NCBI RefSeq assembly: GCF_000422965.1
Contig: NZ_AUHB01000013.1
Location: 62,001 to 126,000 of the forward strand
DNA from: Pleomorphomonas oryzae DSM 16300
GTDB lineage: Bacteria; Pseudomonadota; Alphaproteobacteria; Rhizobiales; Pleomorphomonadaceae
DNA length: 64,000 nt
Reading direction: 5' to 3'
This document shows positions 1 through 9,356 of the stretch, piece after piece. The translations under genes were made by a program, and so were the position numbers. Every line of letters starts with the position of its first letter. The first letter of the stretch is position 1. The notes below the pieces were generated by a model that did not search any database, had not been told where the DNA came from, and saw nothing but the letters and a program-made list of their open reading frames with translations.

Positions 1-175
1 CATGTCGGCCCGCGCCTCGGCCATGCTGAAGGAAGACATGGAAGCCATGGGCGCCGTCCGCCTGCGCGACGTCGACGAGGCCCAGGCCGCTCTCATCAAT
101 CTCGCCAAGGATCTCGCCGCCAAGGGCGAGATCATGATTGCCAAGAACAAGGCCGAGGACGAGCTCGTCATGTGA
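1..175 (+). CDS. fliG: flagellar motor switch protein FliG, C-terminal end (partial)
   Basis: This is the last ~57 codons of a gene that enters from the left edge and stops at TGA 173-175. The readable residues include SARASAMLKEDMEAMG, then RLRDVDEAQAAL and a Lys-rich end, as in the charged C-terminal domain of FliG that contacts MotA in the motor. Order supports the call: FliH, FliN and a FlbD-type activator follow on the same strand, the fliF-fliG-flbE-fliN-flbD arrangement known from Caulobacter-like alphaproteobacteria. Only the tail is visible, so nothing can be said about the N-terminal or middle domains. Confidence 0.85.
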   Translation, partial: MSARASAMLKEDMEAMGAVRLRDVDEAQAALINLAKDLAAKGEIMIAKNKAEDELVM

Positions 176-204
176 CGGCTCTCCTTGCGAAGGAGTAATT
201 GCTT

Positions 205-888
205 ATGGCGGCACCGGCCCGCTTCCTGTTCGACACCGACTTCTCGGCCCCGGCGCGTGATGACGCCGTGCCGGCCACCGTCATGCTGCCCGAGCCGGAG
301 CATTTGGCGCGTCTTGCCGCGGCGGAAGCTGCCGCCTATGAGCGCGGCCTTGCTGCCGGCCGCGAAAGCGCCGAGGCGCAGGCCGCCGACCGCACCGCCC
401 GTGAGGCCATGCGCCTGTCCGACGAGGCGCAGCGCCTTGCCAGCGCCGCCCAGTCGATCCTCGCCGTCCTCGACACCGAACGCGCCCGCATCGAGGCCGA
501 CGCCATGCGTCTTGCCGAGACGGTGGCCATCAAGATCGCCGGCACGCTGGTGGAACGGCAGCCGCGCGAGCGCATCATCGGCCTTCTCAACGATTGTTTC
601 GCGCCGTTGCGCGCCGCGCCGCATCTGGTGATCCGCCTGTCGGACGCCGATGCCGAGCCGATCCAGACCGAGTTGAAGCGCCTCGTCGCCGAGCGCGGCT
701 TCGAAGGCCGCCTGGTGGTGCTGGGCGAACCCGGTATGGCGCGCGGCGACTGTCGCATTGAGTGGGCAGACGGTGGTATCGTGCTTGACCACGCTGCCAT
801 CGTCGCCGGCATCGAAGCGGCGATCGCCCGCCACCTGCCGGCCCTTGACCCGGCCGACCCAACGTCCCAGAGCGGAGCTGCCCCATGA
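205..888 (+). CDS. fliH: flagellar assembly protein FliH (FlbE-like)
   Basis: A 227-residue protein in the position of Caulobacter FlbE/FliH, the peripheral export-apparatus subunit that binds the FliI ATPase and the C ring. Residues ~40-100 are Ala/Glu/Arg-rich and suit the long helical region of the family; the C-terminal half carries the mixed alpha/beta stretch (ERIIGLLNDCFAPLR, RLSDADAEPIQTELKRL, GDCRIEWADGGI). I chose ATG 205 over an in-frame TTG at 199 because AAGGAG at 190-195 gives normal spacing to 205. The stop overlaps the start of fliN (ATGA), indicating coupled translation. The family diverges strongly, so the name rests partly on gene order. Confidence 0.8.
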   Translation: MAAPARFLFDTDFSAPARDDAVPATVMLPEPEHLARLAAAEAAAYERGLAAGRESAEAQAADRTAREAMRLSDEAQRLASAAQSILAVLDTERARIEADAMRLAETVAIKIAGTLVERQPRERIIGLLNDCFAPLRAAPHLVIRLSDADAEPIQTELKRLVAERGFEGRLVVLGEPGMARGDCRIEWADGGIVLDHAAIVAGIEAAIARHLPALDPADPTSQSGAAP

Positions 889-1229
889 CCCCCGCCGACG
901 AACCTTCGGGTATCGACCTCGAATCCCACAGCGCCGAACGCCGGCGCGGCGGCGATGAAGGCGAGGATCAGGCCATCACCCGCTCGGCCGCCGAGCTCGA
1001 GGCGGTGTTCGACGTTCCCGTGCGCGTTTCGGCCATTCTCGGCCGCGCCCGCATCGGCGTCGCCGACCTTCTTCAGCTCGCCCCCGGCTCCGTCCTGGAA
1101 CTCGACCGCAAGGTCGGCGAAGCCATCGATATCTATGTCAACGACCGCCTTGTCGCCCGTGGCGAAGTGGTGCTGGTCGAAGACAAGCTCGGCGTGACGA
1201 TGACCGAAATCGTCAAAGCCGAGCGCTGA
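885..1229 (+). CDS. fliN: flagellar motor switch protein FliN
   Basis: A 114-residue FliN, the small C-ring subunit with the SpoA fold. Residues ~45-110 show the family signature: a beta-rich run with VPVRVSAILGRARIGVADL, then LAPGSVLELDRKVGEAIDIYVNDRLVARGEVVLVEDKLGVTMTEI (given here in part). The length is typical; the N-terminal ~40 residues are charged and variable as in other FliN proteins. It starts inside the fliH stop and is followed 14 bp later by flbD, so it belongs to the same operon. Confidence 0.93.
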   Translation: MTPADEPSGIDLESHSAERRRGGDEGEDQAITRSAAELEAVFDVPVRVSAILGRARIGVADLLQLAPGSVLELDRKVGEAIDIYVNDRLVARGEVVLVEDKLGVTMTEIVKAER

Positions 1230-1243
1230 CCGGAGACAGACCC

Positions 1244-2617
<1,374 letters not shown>

Positions 2618-2641
2618 GGAAGCAGGAATAACGATACGCGT

Positions 2642-2675
2642 AGCGCCGGCCGCTGAAGAGCGCCGGCGCTTCCTG
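2642..2675 (+). terminator. hairpin after flbD
   Basis: AGCGCCGGC (2642-2650) pairs perfectly with GCCGGCGCT (2662-2670) and is followed by a weak T-rich run. It lies 25 bp past the flbD stop, suggesting that the flagellar transcript ends here and does not continue into the RHS region or to flhA. Confidence 0.55.
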
Positions 2676-2803
2676 TATTGGGACCTAACCCGCTTGGTCT
2701 GACTGACGCCTGTGGTAGTCAGGTACAGTTACACATCAAATGATAGATCTATTCCAAACTCTTCCACACGCTAGCGTGTCTGACTGAAACGTCGCTTCAA
2801 AGT

Positions 2804-3196
2804 TTACGTCACCAAACCGCCCGATAAAGGACTCGATCCGATCAGATCTTTCTTTGACTTCCTGGAAGAGTTATTTGCAGGGGAGCAGCACTCGCATTCT
2901 TCGTCGTACGAGGTTGTTCTATTTTTCTGATTCAATTTTCTATAAAACAGCAAGCCTATAGCTGCCAATAAAAATCCTACTGGTTGCATGTATTCTCGTA
3001 TCAAATATGTTGTTCTATTTATATATACGTGGGTATTGAGCCACAGAACGACTTCAATATTTGCATCTGCAGGCGGCATGTAGTGTGGGGACCTTAGATA
3101 CCAATCCATAAGTAGATTAAATGGCAAAAGCATCAACACCCCTATCACTCCGACCAGCAAAAATATAAACTTAACGATATTCACTTTTGAATACAT
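2804..3196 (-). CDS. small two-TM membrane protein, candidate RHS immunity protein
   Basis: A 130-residue protein of no family I recognise. It has two hydrophobic segments, ~8-30 (IFLLVGVIGVLMLLPFNLL) and ~75-92 (VGFLLAAIGLLFYRKL), and a polar tail with a CECC cluster. I chose ATG 3194-3196: its first base is the last base of the TAA stop of the upstream RHS gene (TAATG), and GGGGAAGG at 3204-3211 gives normal spacing. Such tight coupling to an RHS tip, plus clearly lower GC than the surroundings, suggests a cognate immunity protein; a membrane location would fit a toxin acting on the membrane. The function is inferred only from position. Confidence 0.6.
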   Translation of the reverse strand: MYSKVNIVKFIFLLVGVIGVLMLLPFNLLMDWYLRSPHYMPPADANIEVVLWLNTHVYINRTTYLIREYMQPVGFLLAAIGLLFYRKLNQKNRTTSYDEECECCSPANNSSRKSKKDLIGSSPLSGGLVT

Positions 3197-4212
3197 TACC
3201 ATAGCCTTCCCCAAGGATAAATATTGGTGCCAGTTATTGCACTTTTTACTGATGCCCCCGCACCAATTCCAACAGAAGCCCCTCCACCGGTAATAACGCC
3301 GCCTCGCTCCAGTCCTTCAAATGTATCAACACTTCCCGATGCAATAACTCCCCCCGCGATGCTTTGATTGGCGAATGGCCCGCCCAAGTCGCAAACCGTT
3401 GAGGCAGTGGAAACCGAAACTCCAGCGGATGCTGATGCCTCTCCTCCGACCCCAGCACCGCCCCCGCCAAACGTATAACCAGCGATGTTTCCAGACGAAT
3501 CTACCGCAATTCCTCCCCCGAACTGAATGTTTACTACTCCAAATTGTCCATTGACTGTACCGCCAACCTGAACAGTCCACAATCCAATTGGGTCGACTCG
3601 ATTTGTGATGCTTTGCTCAACGTACCCGTAGAGATTCCCTTCTGCGCTGCTCCTCTCCCCAATCGGGTCCCGGCTGATCCACCTCCCAACCCGCGGGTCA
3701 TACGCTCGGTAGTTCGCCAGCCCCAGCCCGCTATCCGGTTCGTTGATCAGGCCGGCATAGCCGAAGTCGGTGAGCGGGGCGGTCGTTTGCAGCGGTACAC
3801 CATAGGGATCATAGCTATAGGTGGGAGCGCTGCTCGGGCTGGCGAACACCCGCCGCACCGAACCGAGCTGATCGACGCCGTAGTAGAGCGATGACGGCGA
3901 GTTGCCGAGCAGCCCCTCGCCTTCGGTGTAATAGGCTCGCTGCGGCTGGTTGGAGGCATCGCGTGCCTGGCAGGGCTTGTCGCCACACCAGACGTGGGTG
4001 GTGGCAACCGCCGCTCCGCCGCCGGCCGGCGTGTGGCTGATCGTGGTGCGCCGGCCGAGCCCATCATAGGCAAGGGTGGCGGCCTTGCCGGGCGTAGCCG
4101 GATAGGCGATGCCGATCAGCCGGTTGTCGGCATCCCAGCTATAGCTGCGCGTTCCGTCCGAGGTCAGGTTGCCGTTGGCAGCGACGGCCTGAGGGCAAGC
4201 CGGGAGGTTCAT
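3196..4212 (-). CDS. truncated RHS repeat core with C-terminal toxin-like tip
   Basis: A 338-residue RHS fragment. From residue ~14 (NGNLTSDG, SYSWDADNRLIG, YDGLGRRTTI) it carries the last YD repeats, then the core signature YRAYDPRVGRWISRDPIGE and the conserved RVDPIGLW, the usual junction before the variable tip. The following ~125 residues are Gly/Ser/Ala-rich (FGGGGAGVGGEASASAG, VITGGGASVGIGAGASV) and are probably the effector tip. No signal sequence or long repeat barrel lies upstream: the frame closes ~60 bp before the ATG and the next gene follows. It is therefore a displaced tip rather than a complete RHS protein. The core is GC-rich while the tip is AT-richer, typical of cassette exchange. 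Confidence 0.8.
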   Translation of the reverse strand: MNLPACPQAVAANGNLTSDGTRSYSWDADNRLIGIAYPATPGKAATLAYDGLGRRTTISHTPAGGGAAVATTHVWCGDKPCQARDASNQPQRAYYTEGEGLLGNSPSSLYYGVDQLGSVRRVFASPSSAPTYSYDPYGVPLQTTAPLTDFGYAGLINEPDSGLGLANYRAYDPRVGRWISRDPIGERSSAEGNLYGYVEQSITNRVDPIGLWTVQVGGTVNGQFGVVNIQFGGGIAVDSSGNIAGYTFGGGGAGVGGEASASAGVSVSTASTVCDLGGPFANQSIAGGVIASGSVDTFEGLERGGVITGGGASVGIGAGASVKSAITGTNIYPWGRLW

Positions 4213-4280
4213 TGGAACTGAAGCGACCGCGTCGCCGCTAAGCCTGAACCGGAGGCAACGCCGCCGCCGCTAGTGTCGCC

Positions 4281-5477
4281 TCAGAACGGATCGGCTGGGC
4301 AGGAGGCGGCGTCCATGACGAGCTCGGTGAGCGGAACATTGCCGTCCGCCTTGACTTCGTCGAACTGGGCTCTGATCGTCATGCCCAACTGAACCATGAC
4401 TTTGAAATTATCCTCGTTGCACATGCGCTCCTTCACCGCCGCTTTCCAAGCGTCCATCGGAGGGACGACGTTGAGCGCGTAGCGGTAGCTCACGGTCTTG
4501 TCCTTGTAGCTCGCGCCAACGATGGCTCCCATCTCGCCGAGCTTCTGGGGCAATTCCATTGCCTCGATGTCGGCAATGATTTCCTTTTCCTTTTTCGCGC
4601 GCCAGGCATTGCAGGTCTCGGTATTGATGATCAGTTCAGACCGCTTCTCTCCGTTTGAAGACTGGTAGACGTTCTTCATCGTGGCGCCCATTTTCATGAA
4701 CATCGCCTGGTTCTTCGAAAGGCACAGGCGGCCGGTATTCTGGTCGCGCCAGGTGTCGTCGAAATCGAAGGTGCTGTCCTTGACTTCCTGCGTGGTCACG
4801 ACAACATCGCCCTCGACCTCTATGCTGAGCATTCTTGCCAGCTCGGTGTCCGGCAGTGGCACGTCCGCCACCATGTCCTTCAGGGTCGCTTCCAGTCCCT
4901 TGCTGTCGGACGCGTAGACCATGGCATTGTCGCGAAGCTCAGTGTCCGTTCGCACCCTGGCGCTGACACTGGCCAGATAGTCTTCGCCCGGGCCGGGGAT
5001 GGCTCTGGCCAATCCAACCAGAACAAGTCCGCAGACCACCAGCACAATACCGCTCACCCGCCGGCCTATCCCTTTTGGGCGCTTCTCGCGTGACGGGTAG
5101 AATATCAAGGCCAGGTTGGCGAACGGCACGAAGACCAGCGGCCACCACATCATCGTACCGAAGGCATCACGCGACCTGCCAGCCGAGATGATGCCCGTTA
5201 TGGCGCCGATGGCGAACCAGATGAGAATATATGCAAAGGCGAGACGACCAAGCTGCTGCTGCTTGAGAGCGTCGAGAAACAGGAACTGAAGCAGATAGCT
5301 CAGTTGGCCGGCCGCCACGCAAACGCACAAGGCCGGGAAATAGGCCGAACGGGGCATGGTCCACGCTGGCCGATACAGGGCCACGACAACGCCCGCAGAC
5401 ACGACCACCGCCACGATGAAAATCACGGCGAACTCCAGTTCGCCCGCCGTCAGCAATTTGTAAGCAAGCCCATCCAT
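4281..5477 (-). CDS. hypothetical membrane protein with five N-terminal TM segments
   Basis: A 398-residue protein I do not recognise. Five hydrophobic helices lie in the first ~170 residues (e.g. FAVIFIVAVVVSAGVVVALY, FAYILIWFAIGAITGII, WWPLVFVPFANLALIFY, VSGIVLVVCGLVLVGLA), followed by a soluble domain of ~225 residues. Several Cys sit near the end (RMCNEDNF, DAASCPADPF). The soluble part is presumably extracytoplasmic or cytoplasmic depending on orientation, which I cannot decide. The ATG at 5477 starts before the first TM. It stands alone between the RHS fragment and the GFA gene and may be part of the accessory block. Confidence 0.7.
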   Translation of the reverse strand: MDGLAYKLLTAGELEFAVIFIVAVVVSAGVVVALYRPAWTMPRSAYFPALCVCVAAGQLSYLLQFLFLDALKQQQLGRLAFAYILIWFAIGAITGIISAGRSRDAFGTMMWWPLVFVPFANLALIFYPSREKRPKGIGRRVSGIVLVVCGLVLVGLARAIPGPGEDYLASVSARVRTDTELRDNAMVYASDSKGLEATLKDMVADVPLPDTELARMLSIEVEGDVVVTTQEVKDSTFDFDDTWRDQNTGRLCLSKNQAMFMKMGATMKNVYQSSNGEKRSELIINTETCNAWRAKKEKEIIADIEAMELPQKLGEMGAIVGASYKDKTVSYRYALNVVPPMDAWKAAVKERMCNEDNFKVMVQLGMTIRAQFDEVKADGNVPLTELVMDAASCPADPF

Positions 5478-5665
5478 CGCGCAGCCTCCACCCAGAATTG
5501 CTAAGCTACCGTTTTACACCGGCGGCGCCAATCAGAGGGATCTACCGATGACAGATTGCTGCCAGACCGGAGAATCAAGGGCGAGGCATTGCAATAGCGC
5601 CTGACCGAACGAGACAACGCGTTGCCCTCGCAGCGCAATTGGCCGTACGCCGGCTTCAGGCCTCC

Positions 5666-6082
5666 TCACATCGGCGGCATCGTCTCGAAGGCCGCCAGGG
5701 TCGGATCGACGCAGTCCCAGGCGAGGCCACGCACCGCGTAAGTCACCATGTCAGGCTTGAAGCGGCTGGGATCGTCGAGGCTGGCGGCGTGGATGGTGAA
5801 GAGGTCCGGCATGGCGGTGAAGGTCATGTAGACGGGCGCGCCGCAGGTGGGGCAGAAGCCGCGCCGCTTGGTGTTGCCGCTGTCGCCCACCATCTCCCAC
5901 TCCGTCGCCTGGCCGGTCAGCGTCACCGCCTGGCGGTTCGGGAAGGTGAGGTAGGAGCCGTGGCCGGTGCCGCTCGCCCGCTGGCAGTCGCGGCACTGGC
6001 AATGGTTCATGGCGATCGGTTCGGCCGCGATCTCATAGCGGATCGCCCGGCAGGCGCAGCCGCCGGTGTAGGACTTGCTCAT
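5666..6082 (-). CDS. GFA/CENP-V-fold family protein (zinc-binding)
   Basis: A 138-residue member of the glutathione-dependent formaldehyde-activating (GFA) family. The zinc-site cysteines are all visible: CACRAIRYE near residue 9, HCQCRDCQRASG near 32, and FCPTCGAPVY near 76. Members bind two zinc ions; the founding enzyme condenses glutathione with formaldehyde, but most homologues have no proven reaction, so the substrate is open. An AGGAG-type site precedes the ATG at 6082. Length is normal. It is probably a single-gene unit; a ~144-bp repeat element lies immediately upstream. Confidence 0.88.
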   Translation of the reverse strand: MSKSYTGGCACRAIRYEIAAEPIAMNHCQCRDCQRASGTGHGSYLTFPNRQAVTLTGQATEWEMVGDSGNTKRRGFCPTCGAPVYMTFTAMPDLFTIHAASLDDPSRFKPDMVTYAVRGLAWDCVDPTLAAFETMPPM

Positions 6083-6099
6083 GGAATTCTCCTGCTGTC

Positions 6100-6243
6100 A
6101 GAGCCTGATCCGAAACTCGCTGGTGCCTGGCAGATAGCGATGGTTTCGAGAACCGGAGCGGAGCGAACTTGAGGTTCGTGAGCACCGGAAGCGCAGAAGA
6201 CTAAGCTAGATGCCCGCCCCAGTAGAGTTTTAGGCCAGGCTCT
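6100..6243 (+). repeat. 140-bp TIR element, copy 1
   Basis: First of three related intergenic elements (others at 26104 and 44967). The ends AGAGCCTG and CAGGCTCT are perfect inverted repeats, extending imperfectly inwards through CGAAACTC/GAGTTT. The interior shares long identical blocks with the other copies, such as GAGAACCGGAGCGGAGCGAA and CGTGAGCACCGGAAGC. The right end touches the stop codon of the AHSA1 gene. No coding capacity is seen. Confidence 0.85.
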
Positions 6244-6707
6244 CAGTCCGCTTCGCCGGCGACGGCGCCGATATTCGGCACCACCTTCTTCCAGCCTTCG
6301 CCCATGTTTTTGAAGGCGACTTCGTTGGCCGGCAGCACGAAGCCGGAATGGATGAGGCGGAGGCGCGTGCCGCCTTCCACCTCGGTCAGGATGAAGGTGA
6401 CCACCGTATCCAGCCGCGAGCCATAGCCGAAGTTCCCTTCGTCGCCGCCCTTCCAGGCATAGGCAAAGCGCTCGTTCGGCTTCACCTCCAGCACCTTGCA
6501 GTGAATGGTGCCATCCCAGGCGCCGGCCGGCTTCGTCTGGTAGGTGAAGCGCCGCCCCTCCACCGGCTCGAAGCCCGTGGGCGCCATCAGCCAGCGGCCC
6601 ATCAGATCGGCCGTCGTCAGCGCTTTCCAGATCGTCTCCCGGCTGTGCGGGAACACTTCGTCGACCACGATCTCCTGGCCGTCGGGTTTGGAAGTCACAT
6701 CGGTCAT
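6243..6707 (-). CDS. SRPBCC/AHSA1-domain protein
   Basis: A 154-residue single-domain protein of the Aha1-C-terminal-like (SRPBCC/START fold) group. It shows the family opening VVDEVFPHSRETIWKALTT, RWLMAPTGFEPVEGRRFTY, then VLEVKPNERFAYAW and the WxxxGxRxxL-like block GGTRLRLIHSGF before GWKKVVPNIG. The fold makes a hydrophobic cavity; ligands of these small bacterial members are unknown. It starts within the stop codon of the upstream arsR gene (ATGA overlap), a very common ArsR-AHSA1 pairing. The stop codon abuts the repeat element at 6100-6243. Confidence 0.88.
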   Translation of the reverse strand: MTDVTSKPDGQEIVVDEVFPHSRETIWKALTTADLMGRWLMAPTGFEPVEGRRFTYQTKPAGAWDGTIHCKVLEVKPNERFAYAWKGGDEGNFGYGSRLDTVVTFILTEVEGGTRLRLIHSGFVLPANEVAFKNMGEGWKKVVPNIGAVAGEAD

Positions 6708-7033
6708 GGATCGATTTCCTTCAGCAAAGTCCTGAGATCGGCAAAGCGGCTGCGCCAGAACACGGCATAGTGGCTCATCCAGTCGAACAGCGGCTCGAGG
6801 CCGCCCGGCTCGGCGCGGTAATAGACGTTGCGCCCCTCGGGCCGTTCGGCAACCAGGCCAGCCTGTTTCAGCGTTTTCAAATGCTGGGAAATGGCGCCCT
6901 GCGTCACGCCGCTACCGCGCGTCAGCTCGACGACGGTGATTTCTTCCGCACCGACGATCCGCTCGAACACCGCCCGCCGGGTGGGATCGGCCAAAGCCCG
7001 CATGACGGCGGTGATGGGAGCGGCTTCGTTCAT
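6704..7033 (-). CDS. ArsR-family winged-helix regulator
   Basis: A 109-residue ArsR-family repressor. It begins with the typical RALADPTRRAVFERI helix, then the HTH TRGSGVTQGAISQHLKTLKQAGLV and wing ERPEGRNVYYRAEPGGLEPL. No metal-binding Cys cluster (such as CxCxxC) is present, so it belongs to the non-metal class that usually accompanies an AHSA1 protein. The two genes overlap by 4 bp. The AT-rich upstream stretch at ~7034-7080 has loosely repeated CTAATAGC/GCTAATGC motifs that might be an operator, without a clean palindrome. Confidence 0.9.
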   Translation of the reverse strand: MNEAAPITAVMRALADPTRRAVFERIVGAEEITVVELTRGSGVTQGAISQHLKTLKQAGLVAERPEGRNVYYRAEPGGLEPLFDWMSHYAVFWRSRFADLRTLLKEIDP

Positions 7034-7117
7034 GCATATCTAATAGCAAATACTAATTGATGAGTCAATGCTAATGCATCAGTGCCGCCAGTGCTCGCTT
7101 CGGAGCGCCGCTTCGCC

Positions 7118-7483
7118 TCAGGCCTGCTGCTTGAGCTCGGCATTCTCCCGATGAAGGGCAAGAAGCTGGGCGAACGGGCCGTCGACATAGGCCTGATAGG
7201 TCGGCAACTGCTCCGGCGGCCGGCCGCCGTTCCTGGCAAAGCGGGCAATGATGTCGTCGGACTCCGTCATGTACTCCTCGCCAAAGCGCGCCGTCGGATA
7301 GCTGACCTTGGCAAGATGCGGCGACAGCTCCGCCCTCATGGCCTCCTCTTCCTCCGGCGTGCGGCTTTCGCACAAAATCACGCTATCGAGCAGGCCGGCC
7401 TCCAGCAGATAGAGGCGCAGCTTCAGGCAGAACGGGCAGGTGTGCTTGACGAACAGGACGGGCTTTGAAGATACTTCGAGCAT
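7118..7483 (-). CDS. glutaredoxin/GST N-terminal-type thiol protein
   Basis: A 121-residue thioredoxin-fold protein. The N-terminus VLFVKHTCPFCLKLRLYLLEAG carries a CPFC dithiol motif (given here as a motif of 4) in the right place for a glutaredoxin or a GST-N domain, and LAKVSYPTARFGEEYMTESDDII resembles the cis-Pro and glutathione-binding loop ending in ESD. A GST-C helical domain is missing, so it is a single-domain protein; a short helical tail (ALHRENAELKQQ) follows. It probably performs glutathione-linked thiol exchange. It lies between the arsR pair and an SDR gene, all on the minus strand, but gaps of ~70-85 bp leave operon membership open. Confidence 0.75.
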   Translation of the reverse strand: MLEVSSKPVLFVKHTCPFCLKLRLYLLEAGLLDSVILCESRTPEEEEAMRAELSPHLAKVSYPTARFGEEYMTESDDIIARFARNGGRPPEQLPTYQAYVDGPFAQLLALHRENAELKQQA

Positions 7484-7551
7484 GGGAACCTCCGGTCGGT
7501 TCGGCTTGAAGGAGGTCTCCCGGTCCCATTGCGGACCGGGAGACCGATGCG

Positions 7552-8295
7552 TCAGAGTTGAGAACCGCCACCGTCCACGGCAAGTTCCGCCCCGGTCGTG
7601 AAAGTGGCGTCGAAAGCCAGGAAGGCCACGGTTTTGGCGATCTCCTCCGGCCGGCCGAAGCGCTTCATCGGATTGTTCTCGGTCATCGCCTGCTTGGTCT
7701 GCGCGGCCACATCGCTTGGCAGCGTCTTGTCGAGAATGCCCGTTTCGATCGGACCAGGGCTCACCGCGTTGACGCGGATGCCGCGCGGCAGAAGCTCGCG
7801 GGCCAGGCTTCGCACCATCGACCGCAACGCCGCCTTGCTGGCCGAGTAGGCGCTGATCATCGGGTAGCCCATCTCATTCACCACCGATGTGGTGACGACC
7901 ACGGCGCCGCCCTCGGCGATCAGCGGAGCGAGCTTTTGCACCGTGAAATAGGGCCCCTTGGCATTGACGGTGAGAACCTCGTCGTAGACGGCCTCGGTCA
8001 TGGCCTCGAAGGGCATGAAGCGCGTTATGCCGGCGTTGACATAGAGGAGGTCGATCGTGCCGAATTCCGATTTCACCCGATCGGCCAGCCGATCGATGTC
8101 GGCGAGAGAGGCGGCATCGCTTTCGACGGCTATAGCGTTGTTGCCGAGCTGTTCGCGGGCCGTTTCGAGCGTGGCTTCCGTCCGCCCGGTGATGAGAACC
8201 CGCGCGCCTTGGGAAATGAGAAGCTTGGCGGTGGCCAGCCCTATTCCGCTGGTGCCGCCGGTGATGACCACGCGTTTTCCATCATGTCGTTCCAT
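7552..8295 (-). CDS. SDR-family oxidoreductase
   Basis: A 247-residue classical short-chain dehydrogenase/reductase. Visible motifs are the cofactor-binding TGGTSGIG near residue 13, the NAG strand (VNAGITRF), the catalytic Ser region (TTSVVNEMG), YSASKAA with the catalytic Tyr and Lys near 155-159, and PGPIETGI. Acidic or basic cofactor selectivity is suggested by ITGRTEATLE, where the Arg after beta-2 points to NADP(H). The substrate is unknown. The AraC-type regulator at 8424 is divergently transcribed from the shared ~130-bp region and is the obvious candidate controller. Confidence 0.92.
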   Translation of the reverse strand: MERHDGKRVVITGGTSGIGLATAKLLISQGARVLITGRTEATLETAREQLGNNAIAVESDAASLADIDRLADRVKSEFGTIDLLYVNAGITRFMPFEAMTEAVYDEVLTVNAKGPYFTVQKLAPLIAEGGAVVVTTSVVNEMGYPMISAYSASKAALRSMVRSLARELLPRGIRVNAVSPGPIETGILDKTLPSDVAAQTKQAMTENNPMKRFGRPEEIAKTVAFLAFDATFTTGAELAVDGGGSQL

Positions 8296-8423
8296 GACCG
8301 GATCTCCTTGTTGAGAGTCTTGCCTGAGCTTTTGTTGCTCATGACAGTCAACATAAGGACTTGGAGGAATACGGCCTACGCTGTAAAGTCCGCGATCTCT
8401 CTTCGATCGTCCAGGAGTGCATC

Positions 8424-9353
8424 ATGGACCCGCTCTCCAACGTCTTGTCGCTGCTGAAGCCGCGCAATTACCTGTCGGCGGGTTTCGACGCCGGCGGGGA
8501 TTGGTCGATCCAGTTTCCCGACCAGCAGGACGGCATCAAATGCGGCGCGGTGGTGTTCGGCCAATGCTGGCTCACCGTCGAAGGCGTGGCCGACGCCGTG
8601 CACCTGAGGACTGGCGATTCTTTCCTGCTGGCGAGCGGCCGACCGTTCCGCCTTGCCAGCGATCCGGCCCTGGCGGCGGGCGATGGCGGTGCCATCTTCT
8701 CATCACCCTGCAAGCCCGGCATCGCCACCTACAACGGAGGCGGCGATGTCCGTCTGTTGAGCAGCCGTTTCGCCCTGGAAGGCGGTCATGCCGACCTCCT
8801 GTTGCGGACGCTGCCGCCCATCGTCCATATCCCAAGCGAATGCGGCCAGGCCGCCCTGCGCTGGCCGGTGGAGCGGACGATGCAGGAGTTGCGCGACCCG
8901 CAGCCAGGCGGCTTCCTGGTGATGCAGCATCTCGCGCAGGTGATGCTGGTCGAGGCGCTCAGGCTGCATCTCGCCGACGGCCTGAAAGGCGGCGTCGGCT
9001 GGCTGTTCGCCCTGGCCGACCGGCAGATGAGCGCGGCGATTACCGCCATGCACGACGCCCCGGCGCACCGCTGGACGCTACAGGAGCTGGCAACACTGGT
9101 CGGCATGTCGCGATCGGCCTTCGCCCAGAAATTCAAGGAGATGGTCGGCACCTCCCCCATGGATTACCTTGCTCATTGGCGCATGACGCTGGCCGGCGAA
9201 AGGCTCGCCAACTCCAAGGACCCCATCTCGCTGATCGCGCCATCGCTGGGCTATGAATCCGAGACCTCCTTCAGCGTGGCCTTCAAGAAGATCATGGGCT
9301 CGTCCCCGCGAAGCTATGGCCGCCGCCGGCTGTTGTCGGAGATGGCAACCTAA
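8424..9353 (+). CDS. AraC-family transcriptional regulator
   Basis: A 309-residue activator with an N-terminal cupin-type sensing domain (AraC_binding_2 style, residues ~1-190: GVADAVHLRTGDSFLLASGRPF region) and a C-terminal double HTH (~210-305): WTLQELATLVGMSRSAFAQKF, then ISLIAPSLGYESETSFSVAFK and the terminal SSPRSYGRRR. I chose ATG 8424 over an upstream in-frame start at 8361 because AGGAG at 8413-8417 is correctly spaced. Regulators of this layout often control a divergent SDR gene, exactly the situation here. The inducer cannot be read from sequence. Confidence 0.9.
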   Translation: MDPLSNVLSLLKPRNYLSAGFDAGGDWSIQFPDQQDGIKCGAVVFGQCWLTVEGVADAVHLRTGDSFLLASGRPFRLASDPALAAGDGGAIFSSPCKPGIATYNGGGDVRLLSSRFALEGGHADLLLRTLPPIVHIPSECGQAALRWPVERTMQELRDPQPGGFLVMQHLAQVMLVEALRLHLADGLKGGVGWLFALADRQMSAAITAMHDAPAHRWTLQELATLVGMSRSAFAQKFKEMVGTSPMDYLAHWRMTLAGERLANSKDPISLIAPSLGYESETSFSVAFKKIMGSSPRSYGRRRLLSEMAT

Positions 9354-9356
9354 CTT

